Shown here one piece after another: positions 36,715 to 46,100 of a DNA stretch of 64,000 nucleotides. The notes below the pieces were generated by a model. That model had not been told where the DNA came from, did not search any database, and worked only from the letters and a program-made list of their open reading frames with translations. How positions within the stretch are numbered: position 1 is the stretch's first letter; each line of letters starts with the position of its first letter. The translations under genes were made by a program, and so were the position numbers. Origin of the DNA: an uncultured Hyphomicrobiales bacterium (lineage in GTDB: Bacteria; Pseudomonadota; Alphaproteobacteria; Rhizobiales; Beijerinckiaceae); contig CAIZEI010000066.1 of assembly GCA_903931945.1 (NCBI GenBank), positions 21,514-85,513 of the forward strand, read 5' to 3'.

Positions 36715-37020
36715 ATGCCAACTCTCGGCGCCCAACGCAAATCGCCTGTCGACCGTAACGCCATAGCTCGCGTCAAGGCGATGGCGCGCGCGCGATTCCG
36801 GCTGACGGATGATGACGCCGTGATGGTGACTGAAATTGAATGCGGCGTTCCCGGCTGCCCGCCGCTCGAAACCATCATCGCCTTCTGGACGGATGAGACG
36901 AAGCGTCATCACACCAAAGTATTCAAGCCGGTTGCCGAGGTCGTCGATGACGATCTGCCGCCCTGGTGGATGAAAGACGCGCTGGCGGCGGAAGAGATTT
37001 TCGGCTGTCCCTGCTGTTGA
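36715..37020 (+). CDS. Conserved small Cys-containing protein, function unknown
   Basis: 101 residues from the ATG at 36715; an open frame further upstream overlaps the previous gene and is rejected. The sequence is hydrophilic with a D-rich middle (TDDDAVMVTEIECGVPGCPPLE) and a tail ending CPCC. Three cysteine groups, C-x4-C and C-x-C-C, could coordinate a metal. I recognise it only as a conserved alphaproteobacterial protein of unknown role. It stands alone between the polysaccharide locus and a dioxygenase. Confidence 0.7.
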   Translation: MPTLGAQRKSPVDRNAIARVKAMARARFRLTDDDAVMVTEIECGVPGCPPLETIIAFWTDETKRHHTKVFKPVAEVVDDDLPPWWMKDALAAEEIFGCPCC

Positions 37021-37174
37021 GGCGCCGCGCGTTGCCGTTCCAGGCGCAATCCTGGTTTGATGGTCGCGCCGCTGTCGGCGTCGGCCACGGCGCGCGCAAG
37101 CGTCGCAGCATGAGGGGCTTGGCGCGCAGAGTGTCCTTCAATAGAATGCGTCCAACTTATCCATGGAGCAGGAA

Positions 37175-37996
37175 ATGTCCTTGACGGTTACGCCAACCGG
37201 CGCGGCGCTCGGCGCTTTCATCACCGATATCGACGCCCGCCAGATATCGCCTGAGGATGCAAAGGCGCTGAATGACGCCTATTTGAAATATCACGTCATC
37301 GTGCTGCGCGATCAAAACCTTTCGGATGAACAACTCGTGCGGTTTGGCGAATGTTTTGGCCATATCGAAAAGGCGCGCTTTATTTCACCCTTGACCAATC
37401 GCGACGATATCATGGTGATTTCCAACATCCGCGAGGACGGCAAGGTTCTGGGACAATTGCCGGATGGCGAAATGTCGTTCCATTTCGACAGAATTCATCA
37501 GGCCAAGCCTTGCCGCGGCGCTGCGCTGCATTGCAAGGAAACGCCCATGGCGGGCGGCGACACCTGTTTTTCCAATATGGCGCTCGCCTATGAAACGTTG
37601 CCGGAGGCGACCAAGCAAAAACTGGCCGGCAAATTCGCCGTCAATTCATTCACCTATACCGCGACCACGCGCGCGATGAAGGATGGCAATGGCCCGCGCG
37701 CGACGCACCCCATTGTTCGCACGATACCCGAGACCGGCAAGAAAGCGCTCTATCTCTGCCGCTTGATGACTGACCGGATTGAGGGGATGGACATCGCTGA
37801 AAGCAATGCGCTGCTCGACGAGCTCTGCGACCACATCGAAAGTCCCAGGTTCATTTATCAGCACAAATGGCGCGTTGGCGATATCCTTGTCTGGGACAAT
37901 CGCTGCACCTGCCACGCCCGAACCGACTTTTCGAGCGAGGAGCGCCGGTTGATGAAACGCGTGACGATTGGCGACAACGCTTTGCCGATGCATTAG
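37175..37996 (+). CDS. TauD/TfdA-family alpha-ketoglutarate-dependent dioxygenase
   Basis: 273 residues from the ATG at 37175 (GGAG seven bases before); an ATG at 37163 is also in frame. The iron site is readable: H103-F-D105 and the distal H247 in WDNRCTCHART, with R of the RRLMKR segment for alpha-ketoglutarate. The enzyme hydroxylates or desulfonates a small substrate using iron, oxygen and alpha-ketoglutarate. A luciferase-like monooxygenase follows after 76 bases on the same strand and may act in the same pathway. The substrate is unknown. Confidence 0.9.
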   Translation: MSLTVTPTGAALGAFITDIDARQISPEDAKALNDAYLKYHVIVLRDQNLSDEQLVRFGECFGHIEKARFISPLTNRDDIMVISNIREDGKVLGQLPDGEMSFHFDRIHQAKPCRGAALHCKETPMAGGDTCFSNMALAYETLPEATKQKLAGKFAVNSFTYTATTRAMKDGNGPRATHPIVRTIPETGKKALYLCRLMTDRIEGMDIAESNALLDELCDHIESPRFIYQHKWRVGDILVWDNRCTCHARTDFSSEERRLMKRVTIGDNALPMH

Positions 37997-38072
37997 GCGC
38001 CGGCGCAGCGCCGTTTTGAAGTCCGCAACCAGGTCCACGCGCGACATCGGCGCGCAGCGACAGGAACCCTTT

Positions 38073-39197
38073 ATGCTGTTCAACTTTTTTCACCTGATGC
38101 CGTGGCCCTATTGCGAGGAGCCGCCAGTGAGTTGGCCCGTCTCCAACAAGACCTTCGATGCGCAAAAGGCCTGCGAACTCTATGAAACCTATACCGAAGC
38201 CATGGCCTGGTCCGAGCAGTGCGGCTTTGACTGGGTGGGCTGCAACGAGCACCACTTCAGTCCCTACGGCCTGATGTCAAATTGCAATCTGATCGGCGCA
38301 GCGCTGGTGGCGCGGACCAGGAAAATCAAACTCGGCATGTTCGGCAATCTGGTGCCGCTGCTCAATCCGGTGCGCGTCGCCGAGGAATACGCCATGCTCG
38401 ACGTCATGAGCGGCGGGCGTCTCATCGCCGGTTTTATGCGCGGAATTCCGCATGAATACAGGGCCTACAACGTCAATCCGGATGAGTCGCACGGGCGTCT
38501 TGACGAGGCGGCGCGGTTGATCGTCAAGTGCTGGACCGCAGATGAGCTGTTCCGCTGGGAAGGCGAATATTACAATTTCCCCTCCATTTCCATCTGGCCG
38601 AAGCCGATGCAAAAGCCGCATCCGCCCCTGTTGATGTCGGCATCGAATGCCGAGGCTGCGGAATTTGCAGCGCGGCACAAGGCGATCATGGGCATGACGC
38701 TGATCGCCGACCTCGATCTGGCGCGCAAGAACATCGAAATCTACAAAGCGGCGGCGCGGATAAATGGTTATGAGCCCACGCCGGCGCATATTCTCACGGG
38801 CCATCAAACCGTGATTGCCGATAGCGACGCCGAAGCCCGCGACATCATGCGCAAAGGGCTCGATTATTTTCATCAGGTGCTGATGCGCCCGCAGCGCGAG
38901 ACGCAGAGCGAGGTGCTGCAAAAGACCGGCTATTACGCCAGTGCAGATCAGAAGCAGTATTTCGACGCGCGGCTGAAGACGCTGCGCGAACGCACGCTGG
39001 AAGAGCAGATCGAGGCGGGAACTGTATTTTGCGGCAGTCCGGAAAGCGTCGTCAAACAGATGACGAAGGTGCACAAGGCGCTGGGCCACGGCGTGTTCAA
39101 TATGACAATGAAAATCGGCAATATGCCCGACAGCGCCGTGCGTCGGGGGATGGAGCTTTTCCGCGATCGGGTCGCGCCTGAAGTGCGGGGGCTTTAG
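38073..39197 (+). CDS. LLM-class flavin-dependent oxidoreductase
   Basis: 374 residues from the ATG at 38073 (AGGA eight bases upstream). It has the luciferase-like TIM barrel pattern: AMAWSEQCGFDWVGCNEHHFSPYG near the N-terminus, LGMFGNLVPLLNPVRVAEE, and DVMSGGRLIAGFMRGIPHEY, with FMN-binding residues spread along. Such enzymes use FMNH2 supplied by a separate reductase, and act on sulfonates, alkanes, amines or similar compounds. Close to the TauD-type gene. Substrate unknown. Confidence 0.92.
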   Translation: MLFNFFHLMPWPYCEEPPVSWPVSNKTFDAQKACELYETYTEAMAWSEQCGFDWVGCNEHHFSPYGLMSNCNLIGAALVARTRKIKLGMFGNLVPLLNPVRVAEEYAMLDVMSGGRLIAGFMRGIPHEYRAYNVNPDESHGRLDEAARLIVKCWTADELFRWEGEYYNFPSISIWPKPMQKPHPPLLMSASNAEAAEFAARHKAIMGMTLIADLDLARKNIEIYKAAARINGYEPTPAHILTGHQTVIADSDAEARDIMRKGLDYFHQVLMRPQRETQSEVLQKTGYYASADQKQYFDARLKTLRERTLEEQIEAGTVFCGSPESVVKQMTKVHKALGHGVFNMTMKIGNMPDSAVRRGMELFRDRVAPEVRGL

Positions 39198-39360
39198 CCC
39201 TTCGCTCGGCGCCGGGCGCGTCGTAGAACCGCCCACCGCCGGCATTTCGGGGCATTGCCAGGCATATTTTGAAATGTCGCCTTCGTCTGGCGAAGCGATG
39301 GAGCGACTTGATGCCCGAACGTCGGGCGCCGCGCGCTGCTTTTCCAAAAATCGTCCCTAG

Positions 39361-39450
39361 CGTTTTCCGGCGACGTGGAAACCCGTTCGCGTCACGAGAA
39401 CTCTTTGAAATATGCACTCTGGAGCCCCGCTCTGCTTCCACCAGAGGGGA
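39361..39450. repeat. Degenerate intergenic repeat with hairpin
   Basis: Between the convergent oxidoreductase and exporter genes. The stretch CGTTTTCCGGCGACGTGG with AAACCCGTTCGCGTCACGAG resembles an intergenic element I remember in many Hyphomicrobiales genomes (variants of TTTTC...AAGTGG...CCGGTTCGCGT). Its second part forms a hairpin: CTCTG (39430-39434) pairs with CAGAG (39442-39446), extended by CCC and GGG with one bulge. It is not followed by a T-run. Family identity is from memory and would need a genome search. Confidence 0.45.
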
Positions 39451-39457
39451 ATTGAGT

Positions 39458-40870
39458 CTAGCGTCCTTCGCTGACGTGACGACCGGCGTCGAGCGGCAGC
39501 GTCATGTAACGATACATTGCGGCAAAAGACAAAAGCCCGGTGGCGATAAACGCAATGTGGAAACTTGCAACTGAAGCGCCGCCGCCGTCGGTAAAAGCAG
39601 ATGCGATATTGAGGATTAATGCAGCTACAGCGATGCCGATTGCGCGCGTCACGTTCTGGTTGACGCTGGCGTAGGTTGAGGCGCCGGTCATCTGATCGCG
39701 CGGCACATCTGCGAACTGCATCGATGACAATGACGTCATTTGCAGCGAACGCACTGCGCCGGAAACAAGCAGCACGACAAGAATGGCCCAAAGCGGCGTC
39801 GCGGGCCCGACCAGCGCCAGCCCGGCCATCAGCGCGCCAAACGCCGCCGCGCTGGCGATCAGCACGGAACGGAAACCAAACCGTTTGAGCGTCGCAGTTG
39901 TGATGACCTTGACGCCAAGATCGCCCGCAGAATGAGCCAGGATCAGCAGCCCCGACACAAAGGCGCTATGGCCGAGACCGACCTGTAAAAACAGCGGCAG
40001 CACGAAGATCGGAGCCGCCATGGACATGCGGAACAATGAGCCGCCCATCAGCGTTGCTGTCGCAAAAGTCTTGATGCGCAGCGCGGAGAGGTCGATCAGC
40101 GGCTTTTCCGCGCGCTGGTAATGCCGCATTGCGGCCCAGCCAGCGGAAAAGCCCAGCGCAGAAAGGCCCGCTCCCAGCAGACTGTTGAGGCCGCCTTGTC
40201 CGAGCATATCGAGTCCAAGCAGCAGACAGGCCAGCGCAACGCCGTTCAGGCAAAATCCGGCGAGATCGAAAGACCGCCTCTCGCCGTGTAAATCCGGAAT
40301 GAAGCGCAGCACGAGCGTCGCGCCCAGAGCGGCGACCGGCACGTTGAGAAAAAATATCCACCGCCAGTCCGCATAGGTGGCAATAAAACCGCCAATGGGC
40401 GGGCCGAGCAGGGGACCGACAAGGCCCGGCACGGACACAAAATTCATCACGCGGACGAAGTCCTTTTTTTCCGCCAGGCGCAGAACGACGAGCCGCCCGA
40501 CGGGCGACATCAGCGCGCCCGAGAACCCCTGCAAGGCTCGGGCCGCAGCAAACTGGGGCAGGGAGAGCGCGAATCCACAAAGGACCGAGGTCAGCGCGAA
40601 CAGGACAATGGCGCTGGCGAAGACCGTGCGCGCGCCATAGCGATCGGCAATCCAGCCGCTGGCCGGCAGGGTCACGGCCAGAGCCAGAATGTAGGCCGTC
40701 AGGCCGAGGCTGAGCGAGACCGGCGTGGTGTCGAAAGCGCGCGCCATATGCGGCAGAGCGGAAACGATGACGGTGGAATCAAAGCCTTCCATGAAGAAGG
40801 CTGTCGCCACGATCGAGGCGATCAGGAAAGGTCGCGGGGCTATTGTGCGATCTGTCCGGGCCCGCGGCAT
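39458..40870 (-). CDS. MFS multidrug exporter, DHA2/EmrB-QacA type
   Basis: 470 residues from the ATG at 40870. The protein is hydrophobic with about fourteen helices. The first-helix signature FMEGFDSTVIVSALPHM and the GWIADRYGARTVF loop between helices two and three (motif A) identify the family. DHA2 members exchange protons for drugs or metabolites. It is alone and directly downstream of a tRNA gene, 80 bases away on the same strand. Substrate unknown. Confidence 0.9.
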   Translation of the reverse strand: MPRARTDRTIAPRPFLIASIVATAFFMEGFDSTVIVSALPHMARAFDTTPVSLSLGLTAYILALAVTLPASGWIADRYGARTVFASAIVLFALTSVLCGFALSLPQFAAARALQGFSGALMSPVGRLVVLRLAEKKDFVRVMNFVSVPGLVGPLLGPPIGGFIATYADWRWIFFLNVPVAALGATLVLRFIPDLHGERRSFDLAGFCLNGVALACLLLGLDMLGQGGLNSLLGAGLSALGFSAGWAAMRHYQRAEKPLIDLSALRIKTFATATLMGGSLFRMSMAAPIFVLPLFLQVGLGHSAFVSGLLILAHSAGDLGVKVITTATLKRFGFRSVLIASAAAFGALMAGLALVGPATPLWAILVVLLVSGAVRSLQMTSLSSMQFADVPRDQMTGASTYASVNQNVTRAIGIAVAALILNIASAFTDGGGASVASFHIAFIATGLLSFAAMYRYMTLPLDAGRHVSEGR

Positions 40871-40950
40871 CAGGCAGGGTTCCTTGCGAGAAAATTCATA
40901 ACGCCCGGTATCGCGAACGGGCTGCGCAAGGACGCGGAAAACCCATCTCA

Positions 40951-41027
40951 TGGTACCGCCACCCCGGCTCGAACGGGGGACCTCTAGATCCACAATCTAG
41001 CGCTCTAACCAACTGAGCTATGGCGGC
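40951..41027 (-). tRNA. tRNA-His (anticodon GTG)
   Basis: 77 bases including the encoded CCA. The cloverleaf is complete: acceptor GCCGCCA against TGGCGGT, D-arm with AGTTGGTTAGAGC, anticodon stem CTAGA/TCTAG around the loop TTGTGGA (anticodon GTG), T-arm CCCCG-TTCGAGC-CGGGG. There is no G-1 and no C73; the discriminator is A73 and the first pair is G1-U72. This set is the alphaproteobacterial form of tRNA-His. Confidence 0.97.
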
Positions 41028-41042
41028 ATTGAAAGCGGGCGG

Positions 41043-41071
41043 AACCTAGAGGCATTGCGATCCGAATGCAA
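41043..41071 (-). promoter_or_regulatory. Putative promoter of tRNA-His
   Basis: On the minus strand, TTGCAT (41071-41066) and TAGGTT (41048-41043) are 17 bases apart, with the -10 box 15 bases upstream of the mature tRNA start. The matches are moderate. Confidence 0.4.
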
Positions 41072-41118
41072 GATGGAGAAAGATCGGAGTTTGCGCGGCC
41101 AGATTCGCGCGCGCTCGT

Positions 41119-42711
41119 TCACACCCCCGCAGCGCCGCCATCGCTTCTGGGATCATGCGCCGCCTCAATGCGTCCATTCTTTGCGTGGCGGATCAGCGCG
41201 CCGGCATGGCCGAAGACATCCGCATATCCCTCCGGGTGAATGGACACTTCATGGCCCGCATTTTCGAGCGCGCGCACAACCGACGGGTCGAACCGGTTTT
41301 CCAGCGCCAGCAGCGATGACGCAGCGCCCCAGGTGCGGCCCAGCGCGAAACGGGGGGCGTCGATGGCGCCCGCCAATCCCTGCCCGAACATGTAGCGCGT
41401 AAACACTTGCGCCTGCGTCTGTGGCTGGCCGTCGCCGCCCATCGCGCCATAGGGCATGACGCGGCCATCGTCGAACACGGCCATGGCCGGGTTGAGCGTA
41501 TGGAAGGGGCGACGGCCCGGCGTCAGCGGGTTCAGCGCTTGGGGGTTGAGCGAAAATGCAAGACCGCGGTTTTGCATCAGCAGGCCTGTGCGCGGCAACA
41601 CGCAGCCCGAGCCATATTCCCAGTAAACGGACTGGATAAAGGAGACGGCGAGCCCGTCCTTGTCGATGGCGCCCATCCACACGGTGTCGCCTTTGGCCTG
41701 TGGCAAGGGGAAGGGCGCGGCCCTCCGCATCGAGATTTCCTCCGCCATGCGGTCGAGGGCCTGGGGTTCAAGGAAATCATCCGGATCGCCCTTCAGACGC
41801 GCGTAATCCGTGATGAAACTGTCGCGCACGGAAAAAGCCTGTTTGGTCGCTTCGATCAATCCATGGATATGTTCGAAGGAATCGCAACGGGTGACGCCCA
41901 GCCGGGCGAATATTCCCAGAATGATCAGCGAAGCCAGCCCCTGCGTTGGCGGTGGACAATTGTATAGCGTATGGCCTTTCATCGCGAGGCTGAGCGCCGG
42001 GCGCCATTGCGCCTGATAGTGGCGCAAATCCTCGCGCGTGACGGGACTGCCAATCCGGTCGAGGTCATGCGCGATTTCGCGCGCGATATCGCCACGGTAG
42101 AAATCCTGCAAACCGGCCTTGCCGAGGTGTTCCAGAGTCGCCGCCAGCGCGGGAAACTTCCGCACAGCGCCCGCTTTGGGATAGTCGCCATCAATAAAAT
42201 AAGTCTGCGCGAAACCGGGCGTTTTTGCGAGATCATGCGAATCGCGCGGGCGCGTGCGCGCTTCGGCCGGCGACGTTGCGAAACCCTCTCTGGCGTATTT
42301 GATCGCATTGGCGAACAATTCGCCGAGTGGCATCCGCGCGCCAAGCGATTGCGCGAATTCATGGGCGAGCGCCCAGCCCCCCACCGCGCCAGGGACTGTC
42401 AGCGCCGCGTTCGGGCCGCGCGCAGGAATGGCGTCGACCTCAAGTTTCCGATAGCGTTCGATTGTGGCGAGCGCGCCGGCGGGGCCGCAGGCTTCTATGG
42501 CGCGCATTCTGCCTTTGGGTTCGCGGATCAGCCAGAAACCATCGCCGCCAGGACTGTTCATATGCGGATAGACCACAGCAATCGTGGCGGCCATGGCGAG
42601 CATGGCCTCGATCGCGTTGCCGCCCTGAATCAGAATATCGCGCCCCGCTTCGGCGGCGGCCTTGTGCGGCGCAGCGGTGGCGGCGCTCGAAAAAACCTCG
42701 GTCTGGCTCAT
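41119..42711 (-). CDS. Gamma-glutamyltransferase-fold hydrolase, oxamate amidohydrolase (HpxW)-like
   Basis: 530 residues from the ATG at 42711 with AGGAC upstream. It is an Ntn hydrolase that would self-cleave before a Thr in GDTVWMGAIDKDG. The region around the nucleophile, DTVWMGAIDKDGLAVSFIQS and EYGSGCVLPRTGLLMQNRG, matches what I recall of oxamate amidohydrolases better than classical gamma-glutamyltranspeptidases, which read TTHxxVxD. No signal peptide is present, so it acts in the cytoplasm. Such enzymes deamidate or hydrolyse small amides in purine or allantoin degradation. Other members of that pathway are not seen here. Confidence 0.85.
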   Translation of the reverse strand: MSQTEVFSSAATAAPHKAAAEAGRDILIQGGNAIEAMLAMAATIAVVYPHMNSPGGDGFWLIREPKGRMRAIEACGPAGALATIERYRKLEVDAIPARGPNAALTVPGAVGGWALAHEFAQSLGARMPLGELFANAIKYAREGFATSPAEARTRPRDSHDLAKTPGFAQTYFIDGDYPKAGAVRKFPALAATLEHLGKAGLQDFYRGDIAREIAHDLDRIGSPVTREDLRHYQAQWRPALSLAMKGHTLYNCPPPTQGLASLIILGIFARLGVTRCDSFEHIHGLIEATKQAFSVRDSFITDYARLKGDPDDFLEPQALDRMAEEISMRRAAPFPLPQAKGDTVWMGAIDKDGLAVSFIQSVYWEYGSGCVLPRTGLLMQNRGLAFSLNPQALNPLTPGRRPFHTLNPAMAVFDDGRVMPYGAMGGDGQPQTQAQVFTRYMFGQGLAGAIDAPRFALGRTWGAASSLLALENRFDPSVVRALENAGHEVSIHPEGYADVFGHAGALIRHAKNGRIEAAHDPRSDGGAAGV

Positions 42712-42790
42712 GTTCGGTCCTGTTGCGGCAGTTCTGCGCTTGGTATAAGTGCAAGAGCCGGTCGCGCATAGACCGGTGGGAGTTCTTGAT

Positions 42791-43027
42791 TTGCCCGATT
42801 CCAGACCCGTTAACTGGCGCAATGCATTGACGATCTGCAGCGTCGCCATTCTTGTCGGCACTGAGCTTGTCGGCGTGTCCTGGGCGGCCGGATGGGCGCT
42901 TGGCGGCATATTCCAGTTGCCCCGCGTTTTCAGCCTCGCCTTCGAGATTGCCGGAGGCCTGTTCGGCATGATGCTGCTGTATTATTTCGTCCGCGCGGCG
43001 CTGAAGGTCGAGCCGATCCGGGGTTGA
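42791..43027 (+). CDS. Small two-helix membrane protein, function unknown
   Basis: 78 residues from the TTG at 42791, which has GGGAG eight bases before it; the frame is open back to a GTG at 42749 without a ribosome site. Two hydrophobic helices are visible, NALTICSVAILVGTELVGVS and LAFEIAGGLFGMMLLYYFV, with a short charged tail ending VEPIRG. I know similar two-helix proteins in Hyphomicrobiales only as uncharacterised. Divergent from the amidohydrolase gene and upstream of the oxidoreductase. Confidence 0.6.
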   Translation: MPDSRPVNWRNALTICSVAILVGTELVGVSWAAGWALGGIFQLPRVFSLAFEIAGGLFGMMLLYYFVRAALKVEPIRG

Positions 43028-43125
43028 TCGCCAAATATCTGCGCTTTCCTTGAAACCGCTGCAATACCAGCCATACTGCTCCGCGCCGTCGTCTTGACAC
43101 GCGCGGCGGGACGGGAGGCGTTGCG

Positions 43126-46100
43126 ATGACTGGCGATAGCGGCAATTCAGGCGCAAACGGGTCTCCGCAGTCCAAAGTCCGCCTGGCCGACAAATACGAT
43201 CTTTCCAGAACACAGGTCCTTCTTTCGGGCGCGCAGGCCATTGTTCGCCTGTTGCTGCTGCAAAAAGCGCGCGACCGCAGGGCGGGCCTGAACACGGCGG
43301 GATTTGTGTCGGGCTATCGCGGATCGCCGGTCGGCGGCCTCGATCAGCAGTTTTTGCGCGCTGAGCGGGAGTTCGTCGCGAATGACATCGTCTTTCAGCC
43401 CGGCCTGAATGAGGAGCTGGCCGCCACCGCAGTATGGGGGACGCAGCAGGCCGAGATGCGCGGGGAGGGGCGATACGATGGCGTTTTCGCCATCTGGTAT
43501 GGCAAAGGCCCCGGCGTCGATCGCTCGGGCGACGCGTTCCGCCACGCCAATCTTGCCGGCACATCGAGGTACGGCGGCGCCCTGCTTTTGATGGGCGACG
43601 ATCACACAGCCGAATCTTCAACCACCGCGCATCAGTCTGAATTTCACCTGCTCGATATCATGGTGCCCATTCTCAATCCCGCCGGCGTGCAGGAGTTGCT
43701 CGACTATGGCCAGCTGGGATGGGCGCTGTCGCGTTTTGCCGGCGTCTGGGTCGGCCTCAAATGCGTCAAGGAAGTCATTGAATCCACAGCTTCTGTCGAT
43801 GGCTCGATGGAGCGCGTCGCGCCGGTGACTCCCGCAGATTATGCAATGCCTGCCGGCGGATTGAATATTCGCCGCGTCGATCCGTTTCTCGAGCAGGAAG
43901 CGCGTTTGCAGGACCACAAGCGCGAGGCCATTGTCGCCTGGATTCGCGCCAATAGTCTCAACAGGATCATCATGTCAGGCGGGCCGAAGGCGCGGATCGG
44001 CGTCATCACGCTTGGCAAATCCTACCTTGATGTTCGCCAGGCCTTTGACGATCTGGATATTGATGAATCCAGAGCCAATGAACTTGGCGTGAGACTGTAT
44101 AAACTTGGCTGCGCATGGCCGCTTGAACCAGAGGGTCTGCGTGAATTCGCACGCGGTCTTGAGCTGATCATCGTGGTTGAGGAAAAACGTTCGCTTGTCG
44201 AGTCGCAGGTGCGTGAAGAACTCTACGGCGCCGCGGATCAGCCCGTTGTTATTGGCAAGCGCGACGAAAAAGGCGCCTGGCTGTTTCCCGTCAAAGCCTC
44301 GCTCGACACCAATGACATTGCAATCGCCATTGGCGAGCGGGTGCAACGCTTCCAACCCAACGACAACGCAATCGCCGACAATCTCGCGCGGTTGCGGCAG
44401 GCTCAGACCATGCTGGCGCAAACGAGCGAAGCCGCCCGCCGCGCGCCCACATTCTGTTCCGGCTGCCCACATAACACATCGACAAAAGTGCCGGAGGGAA
44501 TGCGCGCTGGCGCGGGTATCGGTTGCCATACGATGGCGCTATGGATGGATCGCAATACCGAAGGCCTGACCCAGATGGGCGGGGAGGGGGCCAACTGGGT
44601 TGGCGAGGCGCGGTTCTCAAAACGCGGACATCTCTTCCAGAATCTGGGCGATGGCACCTACAATCATTCGGGCGTTCTGGCGATCCGGTTCGCCATCGCG
44701 TCCGGCGTCAACATCACCTACAAAATCCTGTTCAATGATGCTGTCGCGATGACCGGCGGCCAGGCGCATGAGGGTGGCCTGACGGTCGATCGCGTTGCGC
44801 GCCAGGTCTCGGCCGAGGGCGTATCGCGCATTGCGCTCGTGACTGACGAGCCGGATAAATATGATGCGGCGACGCAGTTTCCCGCCGGGATGACCATCCA
44901 TCATCGCGACGATCTGGACGCGATCCAGCGTGAGCTGGCTGCAATCCCGGGTGTAACTGCGCTGATCTACGATCAGACCTGCGCCGCCGAAAAGCGACGG
45001 CGCCGCAAGCGTGGGACTTTTTCTGATCCGGACAAGCGCATCATCATCAACGAGCTCGTGTGTGAAGGCTGCGGCGATTGCGGCGTCAAATCCAATTGCG
45101 TTTCCGTGCAGCCGCTTGAAACGGAATTCGGCCGCAAGCGGACGATCGATCAATCGAATTGCAACAAGGATTTTTCCTGCGTCAACGGGTTTTGCCCCTC
45201 CCTTGTCACCGTGCATGGCGCAAAGGTGAAGAAGGCGGCGCCTGTTTCCTTTCTCCCTGCGCGCGGAGGGGAGGAACTTCCCACGCCAGAAATTCCGGCG
45301 CTCGGCAGTCACCCCTATGAAATTCTGGTCACCGGGGTTGGCGGCACGGGCGTGATCACTATTGGCGCGATCATCGTTATGGCGGCCCATATCGAGGGCA
45401 AGGGCTGCGGCGCGATCGATATGTCGGGGATTGCGCAAAAGGGCGGCGCTGTTTTCAGCCATGTCAAGATCGCGCGGTCGCCAGAAAACATCCACGCCAT
45501 TCGTGTTGCGGCGGGCGAGGCCGATCTCGTGCTTGGTTGCGACCTTGTGGTGACTGGCCAGAAGAATGTGCTGGCGGCGGCAAAATTCAATCACACCGGT
45601 TTTATCGTCAATTCCGCCGAGGTCTATCCGGGCGATTTTGCGCGCAACGCCAATTTTACCCTGCCGGTCGAACGCATCAAAAAAGCGATCCGCCAGGCCG
45701 CGGGCGATGACGTCCGTTTTATTGACGCGACCCATACCGCTGAAGCTCTGCTCGGCAATTCCATCGGCGCCAATATGTTCATGCTTGGCTATGCGTGGCA
45801 GAGGGGGCGCGTTCCCCTCGCCGAAGCGTCCATTTTGCAGGCGATAGAACTCAATGGCGAAGCGGTCGAGATGAACCGGAACGCGTTTGCATGGGGTCGT
45901 CGCGCTGCTTGCAACCCCACAGACGTTGAGGCGCTGGCCGGACGCGCGCGCCCCGGTCAGACGGCCACGCCGCCTGCCACGCTCAACGAGATCATTGCGC
46001 GCCGCGTGGCGTTTTTGACAGACTATCAGAACGCCGCCTATGCCGCGCGTTATTCCGCCGCAGTGCAATCCATTGCCGGGGCGGAAGCATCCAAAACGCT

